Origin: CAZWVA01 sp964636885
GTDB lineage: Bacteria; Desulfobacterota_D; UBA1144; Nemesobacterales; CSP1-2
Direction of reading: 5' to 3'
DNA length: 64,000 bases
NCBI GenBank assembly: GCA_964636885.1
Contig: CAZWVA010000007.1
Span: 1-64,000 of the forward strand
Shown: positions 26,321-38,590 of the stretch, piece by piece
How the letters are laid out: every line of letters begins with the position of its first letter
Position numbering within the stretch: position 1 is the first letter of the stretch
The notes under the pieces: generated by a model
Told to the model about the DNA's origin: nothing
What the model saw: only the letters and a program-made list of their open reading frames with translations
The model's database searches: none
Position numbers and translations under genes: made by a program

Positions 26321-29300
26321 ATGGAACACCTTGGTTTCCCGCCTAAGCAGGGTCTTTATGATCCGCAATTCGAGCACGATTCCTGTGGTATAGGGTTTGT
26401 CGTAAACATAAAAGGAAAGAAATCAAATGAAATCGTGCGTCAGGCGCTCACGATACTCCTCAACCTGGATCACCGCGGCGCCTGCGGTTGCGAGCCCAAT
26501 ACAGGCGATGGTGCGGGGATTCTGATTCAGATGCCTCATAAGTTCTTAAAGAAGGTGGCCGCGGAGGTCGGCATCGATCTCCCCTCTTACGGGGAGTATG
26601 GCGCCGGTACGGTCTTCCTGCCACCCGATCCCGTTCTCCGAAGGGAGTGCGAGGAGCTTTTTGAGGGGATTATAGGGGAAGAGGGGCAGCGTCTTCTCGG
26701 TTGGAGGACTGTGCCAACCGACGATTCGACCCTTGGAAAAACCGCCAAATCCTGTGAGCCCTTCGTGCGTCAGATCTTTATAGAGCGTAATCCCAAAATC
26801 AAAGACGATATGGATTTTGAGCGCAAGCTCTATGTCATACGTAAGAGGGCCCAAAACGCCATACGTTATTCCGGGAAGGTAAAGGGAGGCAGTTACTTCT
26901 ATGTTCCGAGCTTATCCTATAAGACACTCGTCTATAAGGGGATGCTTACGCCTGAGCAACTCGAGCAGTTCTATATAGACCTTAGGGACCCGGATATCGA
27001 AACCGCTCTTGCCCTCGTCCATTCGAGGTTTAGCACGAACACCTTCCCCAGTTGGGAGCGCTCTCATCCCTACCGTTATCTCATACACAACGGGGAGATA
27101 AACACGCTGCGCGGGAACATAAACTGGATGCATACGAGGCAGGCTATGTTCGCTTCCGATCTCTTCGGAGAAGACCTCCCAAAGGTTCTACCCATCATTA
27201 GCCCGGACGGGAGCGATTCGGCCATGTTTGATAACTGCCTGGAGTTTCTCGTCCTTGCGGGAAGGTCACTACCACACGCCGTCATGATGATGATCCCAGA
27301 GCCGTGGTCGAACCACGAAAGCATGAGCGATGAAAAGAAGGCGTTCTACGAGTACCATAGCTGTCTTATGGAGCCATGGGATGGCCCCGCCTCGATCGCT
27401 TTTACGGACGGGATAAGGGTAGGAGCCGTACTTGACAGAAACGGCCTACGCCCCTCTAGGTACTACGTTACAAAGGACGATCTTGTGATCATGGCTTCCG
27501 AGGTTGGAGTGCTGGACGTCCCTCCTGAACGGGTGTTGCATAAGGGGCGTCTACAGCCAGGGCGTATGTTTCTCGTTGATACGGAAGAGGGACGTATCGT
27601 GACCGATGATGAGCTAAAGCATCGCATAGCGACAGAGCACCCCTATCGCCTGTGGTTGAATGAGTACCTCGTGTCTCTCGAGGATCTTCCCAAAGCCCCT
27701 CATGTCCCGGAACCAGACCATAAAACTGTGCTTCAGCGTCAGCAGGCCTTCGGTTATACGTTTGAAGACCTTCGTATCATAATGGCTCCCATGGCAAAGG
27801 ACGGTGTTGAGCCCGTTGGCTCTATGGGAAACGACGTCCCGCTTGCCGTGCTCTCAGACAGGCCCCAACTTCTCTACAATTACTTTAAGCAGCTTTTCGC
27901 CCAGGTGACCAACCCTCCCCTCGATTCCATTCGTGAAGAGATAGTGACCGCAACTGAGACGACTATCGGCCCTGAGAGAAACCTCCTCCTACCGGAACCG
28001 GAGAGCTGCCGACAAATCAAGCTAAAGTATCCCATATTGACGAACGAGGAACTCGAAAAGCTCCGTCACATAGATATTCCTGGATTTAAGTCGGTGACAC
28101 TACCCATTCTCTTTAATGTCCGGGAAGGCGGCAGGGGGTTGGAGAAGGCAATGGATGAACTGTACAGACGGGCAAGCGATGCCATCTCACAGGGTGCCAA
28201 TATTCTGATCCTCTCCGACCGCGGGATTAACCGTGAAAATGCCCCGATTCCGGCGCTCCTTGCTGTTTCTGGCCTTCACCATTACCTAATTCGTGAGGGC
28301 AAGCGTACAAAGGTGGGCCTCGTACTCGAATCTGGAGAACCGCGCGAGGTTCATCATTTCTCGCTTTTAATCGGCTATGGCGCCGGGGCGATCAATCCCT
28401 ACCTGGCCTATGAAACCCTGGACGACATGATCCGGCAGGGCATGCTGACCGACATAACATATGAGAAGGCCGTGGAAAGGTACATTAAGGCCGTGGTGAA
28501 AGGGGTTGTAAAGGTGATGTCGAAGATGGGCATCTCCACTATACAGAGTTACCGCGGTGCCCAGATCTTCGAGGCGGTTGGGCTCAATCAGGCGTTTATC
28601 GATAGGTATTTTACTTGGACCCCTTCGCGGATAGAGGGCGTTGGGATTGATGTCATTGCGGAAGAGGTCCGCATGAGGCACGAACGCGCATTTCCAGAGC
28701 GTCCGATCGATATTAAGACCCTGGATCCGGGTGGAAAGTACCAATGGCGGCACGATGGGGAGTACCACCTCTTTAATCCCCAGACCGTACACAAGCTCCA
28801 GTACGCCTGCCGTAACAATAACTACGAGGTTTTTAAGGAGTACTCGGAACTGGTAAACGACCAAACCAAAAGGCTCTGTACGTTGCGCGGTCTCCTGGAA
28901 CTGAAATTCGCACCTAAGCCCATTCCTATCGAGGAAGTCGAATCGGTGGAGTCGATATGCAAGCGTTTTAAAACGGGAGCGATGTCCTATGGCTCGATAA
29001 GCAAGGAGGCCCATGAGAGCCTTGCAATCGCCATGAACCGTATCGGTGGAAAGAGCAACACGGGAGAGGGTGGGGAGGACCCTGCACGCTATATACCGGA
29101 CCCAAACGGAGACTCGCGAAACAGCGCCATAAAGCAGGTCGCTTCCGGGAGGTTCGGCGTTACGAGTCAGTACCTCGTCAACGCGAAGGAGCTTCAGATT
29201 AAGATCGCCCAAGGTGCAAAGCCCGGAGAGGGGGGACAGCTTCCCGGAGCAAAGGTCTATCCGTGGATCGCGAAGGTAAGGTTCTCCGTCCCCGGCGTGG

Positions 29301-30922
29301 GACTTATCTCGCCCCCACCCCATCACGATATCTATTCAATAGAGGATCTGGCCGAACTCATACACGACCTCAAAAACGCCAATCCGGATGCCCGTATAAG
29401 CGTGAAGCTCGTATCTGAGGTGGGCGTTGGTACGATCGCCGCCGGTGTTGCAAAGGGGCATGCCGATGTGGTGCTTATAAGCGGCCACGATGGGGGTACA
29501 GGGGCTTCTCCTCAGACGAGCATACACCATGCCGGCCTTCCCTGGGAACTTGGACTTGCTGAAACCCACCAGACCCTTCTTCTCAACAACCTGAGGAGCC
29601 GAATCGTCGTGGAGACAGACGGACAGCTTAAGACAGGGCGTGACGTTGTCATTGCGGCTCTTCTCGGTGCGGAGGAGTTTGGATTTTCTACGGCTCCCCT
29701 TGTCGTGCTTGGCTGTATCATGATGCGTGTCTGTCACCTCGATACCTGTCCGGTTGGTGTGGCAACACAGAACCCGGAGCTACGCAAGAAGTTCCGAGGG
29801 GATCCTGAGCATGTGGTCAACTTTATGCGCTTTATTGCCCAGGAGGTGCGTGAGCTAATGGCGAAGCTCGGCTTCCGCACGGTTAACGAGATGATTGGAA
29901 GAACCGACAAGCTAGAAATGAGAAAGGCCATAGATCACTGGAAGGCGAAGGGACTCGATTTCTCAAGAATACTCTATCAACCGGACGTTCCTTCGGATGT
30001 TGGTAGGTACTGTCAGATTCCCCAGGATCATGGGCTTGAGAAGGCCCTTGATAATCGTGTACTACTCGACCTCTGCAAACCCGCCCTTGAAACGGGCGAG
30101 CCGGTTGAGGCAATACTCCCCATCCGTAACACGAACCGTGTTGTTGGAACCATCCTTGGTAGTGAAGTGACAAAGCGCTACGGTGCGGAGGGACTCCCGG
30201 AAGATACCATTCGTCTACATTTCCGGGGGTCGGCGGGGCAGAGTTTCGGTGCCTTCATACCAAGGGGCATCACGCTCACACTCGAAGGGGACGCAAACGA
30301 CTACATAGGAAAGGGGCTTTCTGGTGGAAAGATAATCGTCTATCCTCCAAAGGGCTCTACGTTCGTGCCTGAGGAGAACATAATAATCGGTAACGTGGCG
30401 TTTTACGGTGCAACAGCTGGGGAGGCCTACATCCGTGGTATGGCTGGTGAAAGGTTCTGCGTCCGTAATAGCGGTGTAAGAGCGGTTGTAGAGGCCGTTG
30501 GGGATCATGGCTGTGAATACATGACGGGTGGTCTTGTGGTCGTTCTCGGTCCTACGGGAAGGAACTTTGCGGCCGGGATGTCGGGTGGAATCGCATACGT
30601 CCTAGACGAGGCCGGGGACTTTCACCGCAGATGTAATAAGGAGATGGTCTACCTTGAAAGGCTGGAGGACGAAGCGGAGATCGAAGAGGTAAAGGGGATG
30701 ATCCACAAGCACCTCGAGTATACAAAGAGCGGACGGGCAAGGAAGATACTGGCAATGTGGGACGAAATGGTACCCAGGTTTGTCAAGGTCATGCCTAAGG
30801 ACTATAAGCGTATGCTCCAGGCGATAAAGCGTGTAAAGGAGGCCGGTCTTAGCGGTGAGGAGGCGATCATGGCCGCTTTCGAGGAGAACAAACGAGACCT
30901 GGCACGCGTAGGCGGAAACTGA
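26321..30922 (+). CDS. gltB: Glutamate synthase large subunit
   Basis: GltB makes glutamate from glutamine and 2-oxoglutarate. The 1533-residue protein has the N-terminal amidotransferase domain whose nucleophile, Cys22 in HDSCGIGF, becomes the N-terminus after propeptide removal. FMN-binding and central domains follow ([11 protein letters not shown] near residue 970), then the iron-sulfur loop [15 protein letters not shown] and the C-terminal beta-helix with repeated glycine turns. AAGGAGG precedes the ATG. The gene uses CGT/CGC for arginine much more than the AGG/AGA-rich neighbours, as does gltD, which suggests high expression or a different origin for the pair. It lies 167 bases upstream of gltD. 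Confidence 0.97.
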   Translation: MEHLGFPPKQGLYDPQFEHDSCGIGFVVNIKGKKSNEIVRQALTILLNLDHRGACGCEPNTGDGAGILIQMPHKFLKKVAAEVGIDLPSYGEYGAGTVFLPPDPVLRRECEELFEGIIGEEGQRLLGWRTVPTDDSTLGKTAKSCEPFVRQIFIERNPKIKDDMDFERKLYVIRKRAQNAIRYSGKVKGGSYFYVPSLSYKTLVYKGMLTPEQLEQFYIDLRDPDIETALALVHSRFSTNTFPSWERSHPYRYLIHNGEINTLRGNINWMHTRQAMFASDLFGEDLPKVLPIISPDGSDSAMFDNCLEFLVLAGRSLPHAVMMMIPEPWSNHESMSDEKKAFYEYHSCLMEPWDGPASIAFTDGIRVGAVLDRNGLRPSRYYVTKDDLVIMASEVGVLDVPPERVLHKGRLQPGRMFLVDTEEGRIVTDDELKHRIATEHPYRLWLNEYLVSLEDLPKAPHVPEPDHKTVLQRQQAFGYTFEDLRIIMAPMAKDGVEPVGSMGNDVPLAVLSDRPQLLYNYFKQLFAQVTNPPLDSIREEIVTATETTIGPERNLLLPEPESCRQIKLKYPILTNEELEKLRHIDIPGFKSVTLPILFNVREGGRGLEKAMDELYRRASDAISQGANILILSDRGINRENAPIPALLAVSGLHHYLIREGKRTKVGLVLESGEPREVHHFSLLIGYGAGAINPYLAYETLDDMIRQGMLTDITYEKAVERYIKAVVKGVVKVMSKMGISTIQSYRGAQIFEAVGLNQAFIDRYFTWTPSRIEGVGIDVIAEEVRMRHERAFPERPIDIKTLDPGGKYQWRHDGEYHLFNPQTVHKLQYACRNNNYEVFKEYSELVNDQTKRLCTLRGLLELKFAPKPIPIEEVESVESICKRFKTGAMSYGSISKEAHESLAIAMNRIGGKSNTGEGGEDPARYIPDPNGDSRNSAIKQVASGRFGVTSQYLVNAKELQIKIAQGAKPGEGGQLPGAKVYPWIAKVRFSVPGVGLISPPPHHDIYSIEDLAELIHDLKNANPDARISVKLVSEVGVGTIAAGVAKGHADVVLISGHDGGTGASPQTSIHHAGLPWELGLAETHQTLLLNNLRSRIVVETDGQLKTGRDVVIAALLGAEEFGFSTAPLVVLGCIMMRVCHLDTCPVGVATQNPELRKKFRGDPEHVVNFMRFIAQEVRELMAKLGFRTVNEMIGRTDKLEMRKAIDHWKAKGLDFSRILYQPDVPSDVGRYCQIPQDHGLEKALDNRVLLDLCKPALETGEPVEAILPIRNTNRVVGTILGSEVTKRYGAEGLPEDTIRLHFRGSAGQSFGAFIPRGITLTLEGDANDYIGKGLSGGKIIVYPPKGSTFVPEENIIIGNVAFYGATAGEAYIRGMAGERFCVRNSGVRAVVEAVGDHGCEYMTGGLVVVLGPTGRNFAAGMSGGIAYVLDEAGDFHRRCNKEMVYLERLEDEAEIEEVKGMIHKHLEYTKSGRARKILAMWDEMVPRFVKVMPKDYKRMLQAIKRVKEAGLSGEEAIMAAFEENKRDLARVGGN

Positions 30923-31089
30923 TTTGCCACTCGTGGTTCGTGATTTGGGATTCGATTCACGATATACGGATCACGGATCTCCACAGGTTAACTGATTTAG
31001 TTATCCGTAGTTGACAGGGGCCTAGAGTTTCATAAAAATATCTCAGGGCTTTTGTGGCTCAACAAATGAAATAGGCTAAGAGAGGAAAG

Positions 31090-32574
31090 ATGGGGAAGGT
31101 TACAGGATTCTTAGAATACAACCGTGAGGTTCCTGAGGAGCGTTCTCCTTCCGAAAGGATTCGGGATTGGGACGAATTCCATCTGCAAATGTCCGAGGAG
31201 AAACTCCGCATACAGGGGGCACGCTGTATGGACTGTGGCGTACCGTTTTGCCATACCGGCATGATACTAAACGGTATGACGTCTGGCTGTCCTGTAAACA
31301 ACCTCATCCCGGAATGGAACGACCTCGTTTACCGCGGCCTCTGGAAGGAGGCGCTTGAGCGTCTTCACAAGACGAACAACTTCCCGGAATTCACAGGCAG
31401 GGTCTGCCCCGCCCCATGCGAGGCGGCCTGTGTCCTTGGCATAAACGAGCCTCCTGTGGCGATTAAGAGTATAGAATGCGCCATCGTTGATAAGGGGTTT
31501 GAAGAAGGGTGGATAGTCCCTGAACCTCCACCTAAACGCACTGGTAAAAAGGTCGCCGTAGTCGGCTCAGGACCGGCTGGGCTTGCCTGTGCGGCTCAGC
31601 TCAACAAGGCGGGCCACTGGGTTACGGTATTTGAGAGGGACGACCGTATTGGAGGACTCCTCATGTACGGTATCCCCAATCCCCATCTCGACAAGAGAAT
31701 CGTTCAGCGCCGGGTTAACCTCTTGGCGGAGGAGGGGATCAGATTCGTAACCAATACGGAGATCGGCAAGGACTATCCGGCGGATAGGCTTCTTCGTGAA
31801 TTCGATGCAGTCGTTCTATGCTGTGGGGCCACAAAGCCGCGCGACCTGCCGATCGAGGGGCGGGAACTGAAGGGGATTCATTTCGCCATGGAGTTTCTAC
31901 GCGCCAACACAAAGAGCCTTCTCGACAGTAACCTAGAGGACGGAAGGTATATATCGACCAGGGATAAGGACGTCGTTGTCCTTGGGGGTGGCGATACGGG
32001 TACTGACTGTGTCGCTACGGCGATGCGTCACGGCTGTAGGAGCCTTGTGCAGTTTGAGATCTTACCCAAACCCCCCACGGAGCGCGCCCCCGATAACCCC
32101 TGGCCGCAGTGGCCGAGGATCTACAAAATGGACTATGGTCAGGAGGAGGCGGCTGCCGTATTTGGGCGCGACCCAAGAAGGTATAGCGTTATGACAAAGA
32201 GGTTTGTGGGAGACGAGAGGGGGCATGTTAAAGAGCTTCATACGGTCCGTGTCGAATGGCATAAGGGGGATAACGGCCGACCCGTCCTCAAGGAGATCCC
32301 TGGTACAGAAAGGGTATGGCGTGCTGACCTCGTTCTTCTAGCACTCGGATTCCTTGGCCCTGAGGACACCATACTCGATCAGCTCGGCATTGAGAGGGAC
32401 GAGCGTTCCAATGCAAAGGCGGAGCACGGTAAGTTTGCTACGAACATAAAAGGCGTATTTGCTGCAGGCGACATGCGCCGCGGTCAGAGCCTTGTCGTTT
32501 GGGCAATAAACGAGGGGCGCGGTGCCGCGCGCGAGTGCGACAGGTACCTTATGGGGCGCACCGATCTGCCCTGA
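31090..32574 (+). CDS. gltD: Glutamate synthase small subunit
   Basis: GltD passes electrons from NAD(P)H to GltB. It has the N-terminal cysteine-rich region for two 4Fe-4S clusters ([10 protein letters not shown], then CPVNN and [12 protein letters not shown]), an FAD fold ([17 protein letters not shown] near residue 155) and an NAD(P) fold ([18 protein letters not shown] near 300). The 494 residues are the usual length. The ribosome binding site is AGAGGAAAG before the ATG. Codon use matches gltB. The 167-base gap to gltB contains short TCGTGATT-like repeats. Confidence 0.96.
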   Translation: MGKVTGFLEYNREVPEERSPSERIRDWDEFHLQMSEEKLRIQGARCMDCGVPFCHTGMILNGMTSGCPVNNLIPEWNDLVYRGLWKEALERLHKTNNFPEFTGRVCPAPCEAACVLGINEPPVAIKSIECAIVDKGFEEGWIVPEPPPKRTGKKVAVVGSGPAGLACAAQLNKAGHWVTVFERDDRIGGLLMYGIPNPHLDKRIVQRRVNLLAEEGIRFVTNTEIGKDYPADRLLREFDAVVLCCGATKPRDLPIEGRELKGIHFAMEFLRANTKSLLDSNLEDGRYISTRDKDVVVLGGGDTGTDCVATAMRHGCRSLVQFEILPKPPTERAPDNPWPQWPRIYKMDYGQEEAAAVFGRDPRRYSVMTKRFVGDERGHVKELHTVRVEWHKGDNGRPVLKEIPGTERVWRADLVLLALGFLGPEDTILDQLGIERDERSNAKAEHGKFATNIKGVFAAGDMRRGQSLVVWAINEGRGAARECDRYLMGRTDLP

Positions 32575-32618
32575 CGACAAAAAACCTTTATGCTTTTCCT
32601 AACCTTTATACATCATTA

Positions 32619-33653
32619 TCAGTTTGAGGCGAGTCCCCTTCCCCTTATATACCTCGGACGGGAGATGGAGTAGGGGGTTAGTCTGAGTTCCGATGTCTCC
32701 CCTTCTTTGAGTCTGTAGAATCCGAGGGCCCCAACCATGGCGGCGTTATCAGTGCAGTATTTTGGGGAGGGGATAAAGAGGGAGATCCCCTCCTCATCGA
32801 ATCTCTCTTTTGCAAGCGTCCTGAGGCGCGAATTGCAGGCTACCCCACCCGCCATGACAACCGCTCTAACTCCGTTTAGCCTAGAGGCGACGACGGTCTT
32901 TTCCACAAGGGTTTCGACTATGGCCTCCTGGTAGCTTGCGCATATATCCCTTAGCCTCTTTTCATCCGGCTTGGGGTTTTTCTTTAGGTAGTAGACTAGA
33001 GAGGTCTTTATCCCACTAAAGCTAAAATCGAAGGAGGAAGAGGTCTTAAAAGGGCGCGGAAAGGGGATGGCCTGTGGGTCTCCTTCCCTTGAGAGCCTGT
33101 CTATTTCAACCCCTCCCGGATAGCTTAAGCCGAGGAGCTTTGCGGCCTTATCGAATGCCTCCCCTGCCGCATCGTCCCTGGTTTTTCCGAGGAGATGAAA
33201 CTCAGTGTGGCTCCTTACGAGATAGAGACTCGTATGCCCTCCGGAGACAACGAGGCCAACAAACGGGAAGGGAACGTCGTATTCAAGGTAACTCGCGGCA
33301 AGATGGGCTTCCAGGTGGTCGACCCCTATAAACGGGATCCCCAGGGAAAACGAGATCGACTTTGCCGTTGAAACCCCGACCATGAGGCATCCTATAAGGC
33401 CTGGACCCATAGTTACGGCGATGCCCTCGATATCGGTGAGTTTCACATTGGCCTTAGAAAGAGCCTCTTTTATCACTGGGATTATACTCTCAACATGCCT
33501 TCTCGAAGCGAGTTCGGGTACCACTCCTCCATATTCCCTATGAACCTCTATTTGAGATGCCACAACGCTTGAAAGCGCGGTTCTGCCGTCTCTAATCACG
33601 GCCGCCGCCGTTTCATCGCAGGATGACTCTATGCCAAGTACGAGGGATAGCAT
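32619..33653 (-). CDS. tsaD: tRNA N6-adenosine threonylcarbamoyltransferase
   Basis: TsaD transfers the threonylcarbamoyl group to A37 of tRNAs that read ANN codons. The start VLGIESSCDETAAAV, the metal-binding histidines in ASRRHVESIIP and DHLEAHLAA, and the phosphate loop VVSGGHTSLYLV define the family. Length 344 is normal. The partner genes tsaB, tsaE and tsaC are not in this window. The gene converges on gltD and diverges from secA. Confidence 0.97.
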   Translation of the reverse strand: MLSLVLGIESSCDETAAAVIRDGRTALSSVVASQIEVHREYGGVVPELASRRHVESIIPVIKEALSKANVKLTDIEGIAVTMGPGLIGCLMVGVSTAKSISFSLGIPFIGVDHLEAHLAASYLEYDVPFPFVGLVVSGGHTSLYLVRSHTEFHLLGKTRDDAAGEAFDKAAKLLGLSYPGGVEIDRLSREGDPQAIPFPRPFKTSSSFDFSFSGIKTSLVYYLKKNPKPDEKRLRDICASYQEAIVETLVEKTVVASRLNGVRAVVMAGGVACNSRLRTLAKERFDEEGISLFIPSPKYCTDNAAMVGALGFYRLKEGETSELRLTPYSISRPRYIRGRGLASN

Positions 33654-33897
33654 AGTGGTTTATTTTACAGGATCGTTTAACGTCCACAAGTCGGCTCGTT
33701 TATACTCGCCCTAGGGTGGCCCGTTTTATCATGGATACATCAGGAAAAAACGGTGGAAAGGCGTGTCAATGGGGCGATTGATACAAGACCATCCACCGTA
33801 TCTATATAGGCTTGGGGGAACGGAATTACTTGTTAAGGATGGGTTTTCAGCTTATAATTTTTTAATGGTTTTTTGTTTGTGGAGGTCTAAATAGAAT

Positions 33898-36747
33898 ATG
33901 ATTTCCTATATTATGAAGAAGATTATAGGCTCCCAGAACGAGAGGGAGATTAAAAGGCTCCGCTCCGTTGTTGCCTATGCAAACGGGTTTGAGCCGGAAC
34001 TCATAAAGCTTCCCACATCTGAACTCATAAAGAAAACAGAGTATTTTAAGGATACGATAAAGAGCAAGCTAAACGGATACGAGGAACTCGGAGAAGAGGA
34101 GTACTTTAAGAGACTGGAGGACGCCCTTTGGGAGATCCTTCCAGAGGCCTTCGCCGTTGTGAGGGAGGCATCTCGAAGGACCCTGGGGATGCGTCACTTC
34201 GACGTTCAGCTTATAGGTGGTATTGCCCTCCATCAGGGAAAGATAGCCGAGATGAAAACGGGAGAGGGAAAGACGCTCGTTGCAGCGCTTCCCATATATC
34301 TAAACGGTATAACGGGCCACGGCGCCCATCTCGTTACGGTAAACGACTACCTCGCAAGACGGGACGCCACGTGGATGGGGCCTATATACAAACTGCTTGG
34401 GCTTAAGGTCGGGGTAATAAACCACGAGGTTTCCTATCTCGTCGAGTGGGAGGACCCGGAAAGGGCAGAGCGTGCTATAAAGAATAACCTTAGCGTCTGG
34501 CCCAATGAGTATATGGACGTGGATATACCACCGGAGAGGAACCTAGAAGCCCTTGCCGCCTTTAAGACGAGGCTCGTTGAGTGTTCGAGAAAGGAGGCCT
34601 ATATGGCGGATGCCACCTATGGAACGAACAACGAGTTTGGGTTCGATTACCTCCGTGACAATATGAAGTTCTCCCTCGAAGACTACGTTCAAAGGGAGCA
34701 TAACTATGCAATCGTGGACGAGGTAGATAGCATCCTTATAGATGAGGCAAGGACCCCTCTTATCATCTCCGGTCCATCGGAGGATTCCACGAGGCTCTAC
34801 TACGAGATAGACGGTGTAGTGAGAAAGCTAAAGAAGGACATCGACTTTACGGTTGATGAAAAGACCCGTCAGGTAACCCCTACAGAGGAGGGTTCGACGA
34901 AGGTTGAGAGGATGCTCGGAATAAACAACATATACGACCCAGTAAACCTCGAACTCCTTCACCACGTCATCCAAGCTCTCCGCGCCCACAACCTCTTCCA
35001 CCGCGATGTGGACTATATGGTGAAAGACGGAAAGGTCATCATAGTGGATGAGTTCACGGGAAGGCTCATGCCTGGAAGGAGGTGGAGCGACGGCCTTCAT
35101 CAGGCGATTGAGGCGAAAGAGGGTGTGGAAATAGAAAGCGAGAACCAGACGCTTGCCACTATCACCATCCAGAACTACTTTAGGATGTACAGGAAACTCG
35201 CCGGAATGACCGGTACCGCAGATACGGAAGCGTTGGAGTTTAAGAAGATCTATAACCTGGACGTCGTCGTGATTCCCACGCATAAACCAATGATAAGGAT
35301 CGACTATAACGACTCCGTTTATAAGACCGAGCGCGAGAAATTCAACGCCGTTGTCAACGAGATAAAAGAGCTCCATTCCCTGGGGAGGCCTGTCCTTGTC
35401 GGAACCACCTCGATAGAAAAGTCTGAGAAGCTGAGTAAGATGCTTGAGAGGTTAAAGATAAACCATCAGGTCCTAAACGCGAAACACCATGAAAGAGAGG
35501 CCGAGATCGTAGCACAGGCGGGGAGGGTGGGAGCCATAACTATTGCTACTAACATGGCGGGACGTGGAACGGATATACTCCTCGGAGGGAATCCCGAATT
35601 TCTTGCTAAGGACATCTTGAGGAGAAAATACGGGGTGGAGATCCACGAAGCGGAGCCCCATCAGTTTGAAGAGGCTATGCTTGAGGCCAGGACCATCTGT
35701 GAGAACGAGAAGAAGAAGGTTATCTCTCTGGGTGGGCTTCATATAATCGGTACGGAGAGACACGAGGCGAGAAGAATAGATAATCAGCTAAGGGGTAGGT
35801 CTGGAAGACAGGGTGACCCGGGTTCATCTCGCTTCTATGTGTCGCTCGAGGACGATCTCATGAGGATCTTTGCCTCGGAGAGGATCTCGCGGGTTATGGA
35901 CAAGCTCGGATGGCAGGAAGGAGAACCGATAGAGGCCAAGCTGATCACAAAATCCATAGAGAACGCCCAGAAACAGGTCGAGGCCAGGAACTTCGATATA
36001 AGAAAACATCTCCTCGAATACGACGATGTTTTAAACACTCAGAGGGACGTGGTCTATACGAAGAGAAAAGAGATCCTTGCCGGGGAGACACTGAAAGAGA
36101 CCCTCTACGAGATGGTAGACGAGCTGCTGGATGAAATCGTCTCTATTTATATACCGGAGAGGCAGAACTCCTCCGAACTGGATTTAAAGGGACTTAGTGA
36201 GGCGGTTTATAGGAGTTTCAATATACAGATCAACCTCGATGGCCTTTCTCTAAACGGGATGAAGAGGGCGGATGTAAAGGAGTTTCTCAGGGAAAAGGTC
36301 GTTAATTCATACGAGGAGAAGGAGAGGGAAATAGGATCCGATACCCTTAGACAGATCGAAAAGTACGTGATGCTTCAGACGCTCGACTATCTGTGGAAGG
36401 ATCACCTCCTCAGCATGGATCACCTGAGGGAGGGGATTGGGCTAAGGGGTTATGCCCAGAAGGACCCGCTATACGAGTACAAGAAAGAGGGATTCGAGAT
36501 GTTTTCCCAGATGATGGATCGCTTTAACGAGGACGTCTGCGAGAAGCTCTTTAGGGTAAGGCCCTTAAGCGATGTTGACATGGAGCGGCTCGAGAGGAGA
36601 AGGAGGGTCGAGCAACGGCGTATGGTTTTAAGCAGGGGCGAGGAGGAGAGGAAGAAACCCGTAAGACGTGAACAGAAGGTTGGAAGAAACGACCCCTGTC
36701 CCTGTGGGAGCGGAAAGAAATACAAGAAGTGTTGCGGCGCCGTCTAG
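33898..36747 (+). CDS. secA: Protein translocase ATPase SecA
   Basis: SecA drives export of unfolded preproteins through SecYEG. The 949-residue protein has the Walker A motif [11 protein letters not shown] near residue 120, [19 protein letters not shown], the second motor domain with [10 protein letters not shown], a helical wing domain, and a C-terminal zinc tail [13 protein letters not shown] that binds SecB and phospholipid in other bacteria. GGAGGT lies upstream of the ATG; an in-frame ATG 12 bases later is an alternative. The stop overlaps the region just before the MoxR start. Confidence 0.97.
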   Translation: MISYIMKKIIGSQNEREIKRLRSVVAYANGFEPELIKLPTSELIKKTEYFKDTIKSKLNGYEELGEEEYFKRLEDALWEILPEAFAVVREASRRTLGMRHFDVQLIGGIALHQGKIAEMKTGEGKTLVAALPIYLNGITGHGAHLVTVNDYLARRDATWMGPIYKLLGLKVGVINHEVSYLVEWEDPERAERAIKNNLSVWPNEYMDVDIPPERNLEALAAFKTRLVECSRKEAYMADATYGTNNEFGFDYLRDNMKFSLEDYVQREHNYAIVDEVDSILIDEARTPLIISGPSEDSTRLYYEIDGVVRKLKKDIDFTVDEKTRQVTPTEEGSTKVERMLGINNIYDPVNLELLHHVIQALRAHNLFHRDVDYMVKDGKVIIVDEFTGRLMPGRRWSDGLHQAIEAKEGVEIESENQTLATITIQNYFRMYRKLAGMTGTADTEALEFKKIYNLDVVVIPTHKPMIRIDYNDSVYKTEREKFNAVVNEIKELHSLGRPVLVGTTSIEKSEKLSKMLERLKINHQVLNAKHHEREAEIVAQAGRVGAITIATNMAGRGTDILLGGNPEFLAKDILRRKYGVEIHEAEPHQFEEAMLEARTICENEKKKVISLGGLHIIGTERHEARRIDNQLRGRSGRQGDPGSSRFYVSLEDDLMRIFASERISRVMDKLGWQEGEPIEAKLITKSIENAQKQVEARNFDIRKHLLEYDDVLNTQRDVVYTKRKEILAGETLKETLYEMVDELLDEIVSIYIPERQNSSELDLKGLSEAVYRSFNIQINLDGLSLNGMKRADVKEFLREKVVNSYEEKEREIGSDTLRQIEKYVMLQTLDYLWKDHLLSMDHLREGIGLRGYAQKDPLYEYKKEGFEMFSQMMDRFNEDVCEKLFRVRPLSDVDMERLERRRRVEQRRMVLSRGEEERKKPVRREQKVGRNDPCPCGSGKKYKKCCGAV

Positions 36748-36758
36748 GAGGGAGTGAT

Positions 36759-37697
36759 TTGGAAAGATCCGAGCTTGCAAGGAAGATACAGAGCCTTGAG
36801 AAGAACATACAGAGGTTTATGAGGGGAAAGCCGGAGGTGGTAAGGACGGTAGTCGTTGGCCTCCTCTCTCAGGGACACATACTGATTGAGGATATACCGG
36901 GTGTTGGAAAAACAACCCTTGCCCAGGCCCTTGCCAAGTCAACTGCGCTCTCCTTTAAGAGGATCCAGTTTACAAGCGATCTCCTCCCCTCCGACATACT
37001 AGGGGTTTCTATTCTCGACCAAAAGATCGGGGAGTTTAATTTTAAACCCGGCCCCATCTTTGCAAATATAGTCCTTGCGGATGAGATAAATAGGGCTACA
37101 CCCAAGACACAGAGCGCCCTCCTTGAAGCGATGAGCGAATCCAGGGTAACCGTTGATGGGAAGAACTACGAGCTTCCTAAACCCTTTATGGTAATTGCGA
37201 CTCAGAATCCATTCGAGTATAAAGGGACCTTTCTCCTTCCAGAAAATCAGCTTGACAGGTTCCTTATGAGGATAAGCATCGGATACCCGGATTATGAAAG
37301 CGAGAAGGAGATCCTCATAAATTTCAGCCTGAACTCATGGGATAGGATTCAGGCCGTTATATCAAAGGATGAACTACTGGCCCTTCAGTCTATGGTAGAA
37401 GGGGTTCGCGTCGATGAGGCCATACTGGACTATATGCTGACGATAGTGAAGGAAACGAGAAACCCCAAGGTCTTTGAACTAGGGGTGAGCCCAAGAGGGG
37501 CCATAGCCCTAAAGCGTGCGGCCCAATCCCATGCCCTTGTAGAGGGTAGAACGTACTGTATTCCGGACGACGTGAAGGACATGGCGGTGCCCGTTCTATC
37601 GCATAGGATCATCCTAAAACACGACCGCTTCGTGGGAAGGGGAAAAGAGGAGGAGGCGATTAGAGAGGTTCTCGAAAGGATAAGGGTTCCTATTTAG
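36759..37697 (+). CDS. MoxR-family AAA+ ATPase
   Basis: A 312-residue chaperone-type ATPase of the MoxR/RavA group. It shows Walker A GVGKTTLAQ, Walker B VLADEINRATPKTQSALLEAM, and the sensor region VIATQNPFEYKGTFLLPE. The TTG start at 36759 is preceded by AGGAGGGAG. A GTG at 36729 is in frame but lies inside the end of secA. MoxR proteins often help assemble VWA proteins or metal enzymes. Here no VWA/DUF58 gene is adjacent, so the target is unknown; the VWA protein at 17.6-19.9 kb is a distant candidate. Confidence 0.9.
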   Translation: MERSELARKIQSLEKNIQRFMRGKPEVVRTVVVGLLSQGHILIEDIPGVGKTTLAQALAKSTALSFKRIQFTSDLLPSDILGVSILDQKIGEFNFKPGPIFANIVLADEINRATPKTQSALLEAMSESRVTVDGKNYELPKPFMVIATQNPFEYKGTFLLPENQLDRFLMRISIGYPDYESEKEILINFSLNSWDRIQAVISKDELLALQSMVEGVRVDEAILDYMLTIVKETRNPKVFELGVSPRGAIALKRAAQSHALVEGRTYCIPDDVKDMAVPVLSHRIILKHDRFVGRGKEEEAIREVLERIRVPI

Positions 37698-37707
37698 TAA
37701 GGACGAT

Positions 37708-37986
37708 TCACTTAGCCTTATCAATACGCTTTGCCAGATTGATGTCGTTATCGGTAACCCCTCCTTGGCTGTGCGTGGAAAGCGAGAGGGTAACCTTGTT
37801 GTATTTAATCAGTATATCCGGGTGATGGTCTGCCTTCTCTGCAAGGATAGCAACCCTGTTTACAAATGCTATGGCGTCTACGAAGTCCCTATGGCTGTAG
37901 ACCTTTGTGATCTCCTTCCCTTTTAGTTCCCAGCCCTCCAGTTCCTTTAGTCTTTCCTTGATCTCCTCTTCTGATAGAAGTGCCAT
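37708..37986 (-). CDS. phhB: Pterin-4a-carbinolamine dehydratase
   Basis: The 92-residue protein matches the PCD/DCoH family, which dehydrates 4a-hydroxytetrahydropterin. The active-site region KADHHPDILIKYNKVTLSL and the later THSQGGVTDND are clear. The ATG at 37986 has an ideal AAAGGAGGTGATAAT leader, so the longer frame reaching back to 38130 is not used. No phenylalanine hydroxylase is in the window; many bacteria use this protein in molybdopterin or folate metabolism instead. It is divergent from folK, which also works on pterins. Confidence 0.92.
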   Translation of the reverse strand: MALLSEEEIKERLKELEGWELKGKEITKVYSHRDFVDAIAFVNRVAILAEKADHHPDILIKYNKVTLSLSTHSQGGVTDNDINLAKRIDKAK

Positions 37987-38062
37987 ATTATCACCTCCTT
38001 TAGAAATTAGGTTAAATAAAGCCTTCTGGATAGTCAAAACCCTATGGTTTAAAATATTCGGG

Positions 38063-38590
38063 ATGGCTGTGGCCTTTATAGGGATCGGCTCTAACCTCGG
38101 AAACAGGGTTGAGAACTGTCTTAATGCCATTAAAGAGATAGGAAGCCTTACGGATATCTTAGCCGTCTCATCCCTATATGAGACGGAGCCCGTTGGCAGG
38201 GAAGACCAGCCCGACTTTATAAACTGCGTGATAAAGGTGGAGACAGGACTTTCTCCCTCCGATCTTCTAATCTCACTTAAATACGTGGAGGAGAAACTAG
38301 GAGGGAGACGTGGGGAAAGGTGGGGGCCCAGGGTAATAGATCTGGACGTTATCTTCTATGACGATCTGGTGATCGAAACGGATTGGTTAACCCTTCCCCA
38401 TCCAAGGGCGCACCTAAGGAGGTTTGTTTTGCTTCCGCTTTGCGAGATCGCTCCGGATCTCGTCCACCCCACACTAAAGGTCTCCGTCTCCGGGCTTCTG
38501 GACGGGTTAAAGGACAAAAAACGTGTATCGAGAATAGGAAATATTTCCACAGCCTATTCACATAAATCCACAGTTTATCCACAGGATTAA
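38063..38590 (+). CDS. folK: Hydroxymethyldihydropterin pyrophosphokinase
   Basis: FolK attaches pyrophosphate from ATP to 6-hydroxymethyl-7,8-dihydropterin in folate synthesis. The motifs are FIGIGSNLGNRVEN at the start and GERWGPRVIDLDVIFYDD in the middle, with LPHPRAHLRRFVL after it. The ATG at 38063 begins where family alignments begin; the upstream frame belongs to the divergent phhB leader. The last 20 or so residues go beyond the conserved fold, and their codons double as the start of a DnaA-box array. Confidence 0.93.
   Translation: MAVAFIGIGSNLGNRVENCLNAIKEIGSLTDILAVSSLYETEPVGREDQPDFINCVIKVETGLSPSDLLISLKYVEEKLGGRRGERWGPRVIDLDVIFYDDLVIETDWLTLPHPRAHLRRFVLLPLCEIAPDLVHPTLKVSVSGLLDGLKDKKRVSRIGNISTAYSHKSTVYPQD

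Noticed and set aside
28367..29326. A 319-codon open frame on the minus strand inside gltB
   Set aside because: It lies fully opposite a well-recognised domain of gltB, has no ribosome binding site and no family resemblance; it is a by-product of gltB codon use.
30930..30990. Short TCGTGATT/TCACGA repeats between gltB and gltD
   Set aside because: Imperfect and few; not enough for a repeat family or operator claim.
37907..38062. A 52-residue N-terminal extension of FolK
   Set aside because: It is antisense to phhB and its leader; the FolK family starts at the 38063 ATG.
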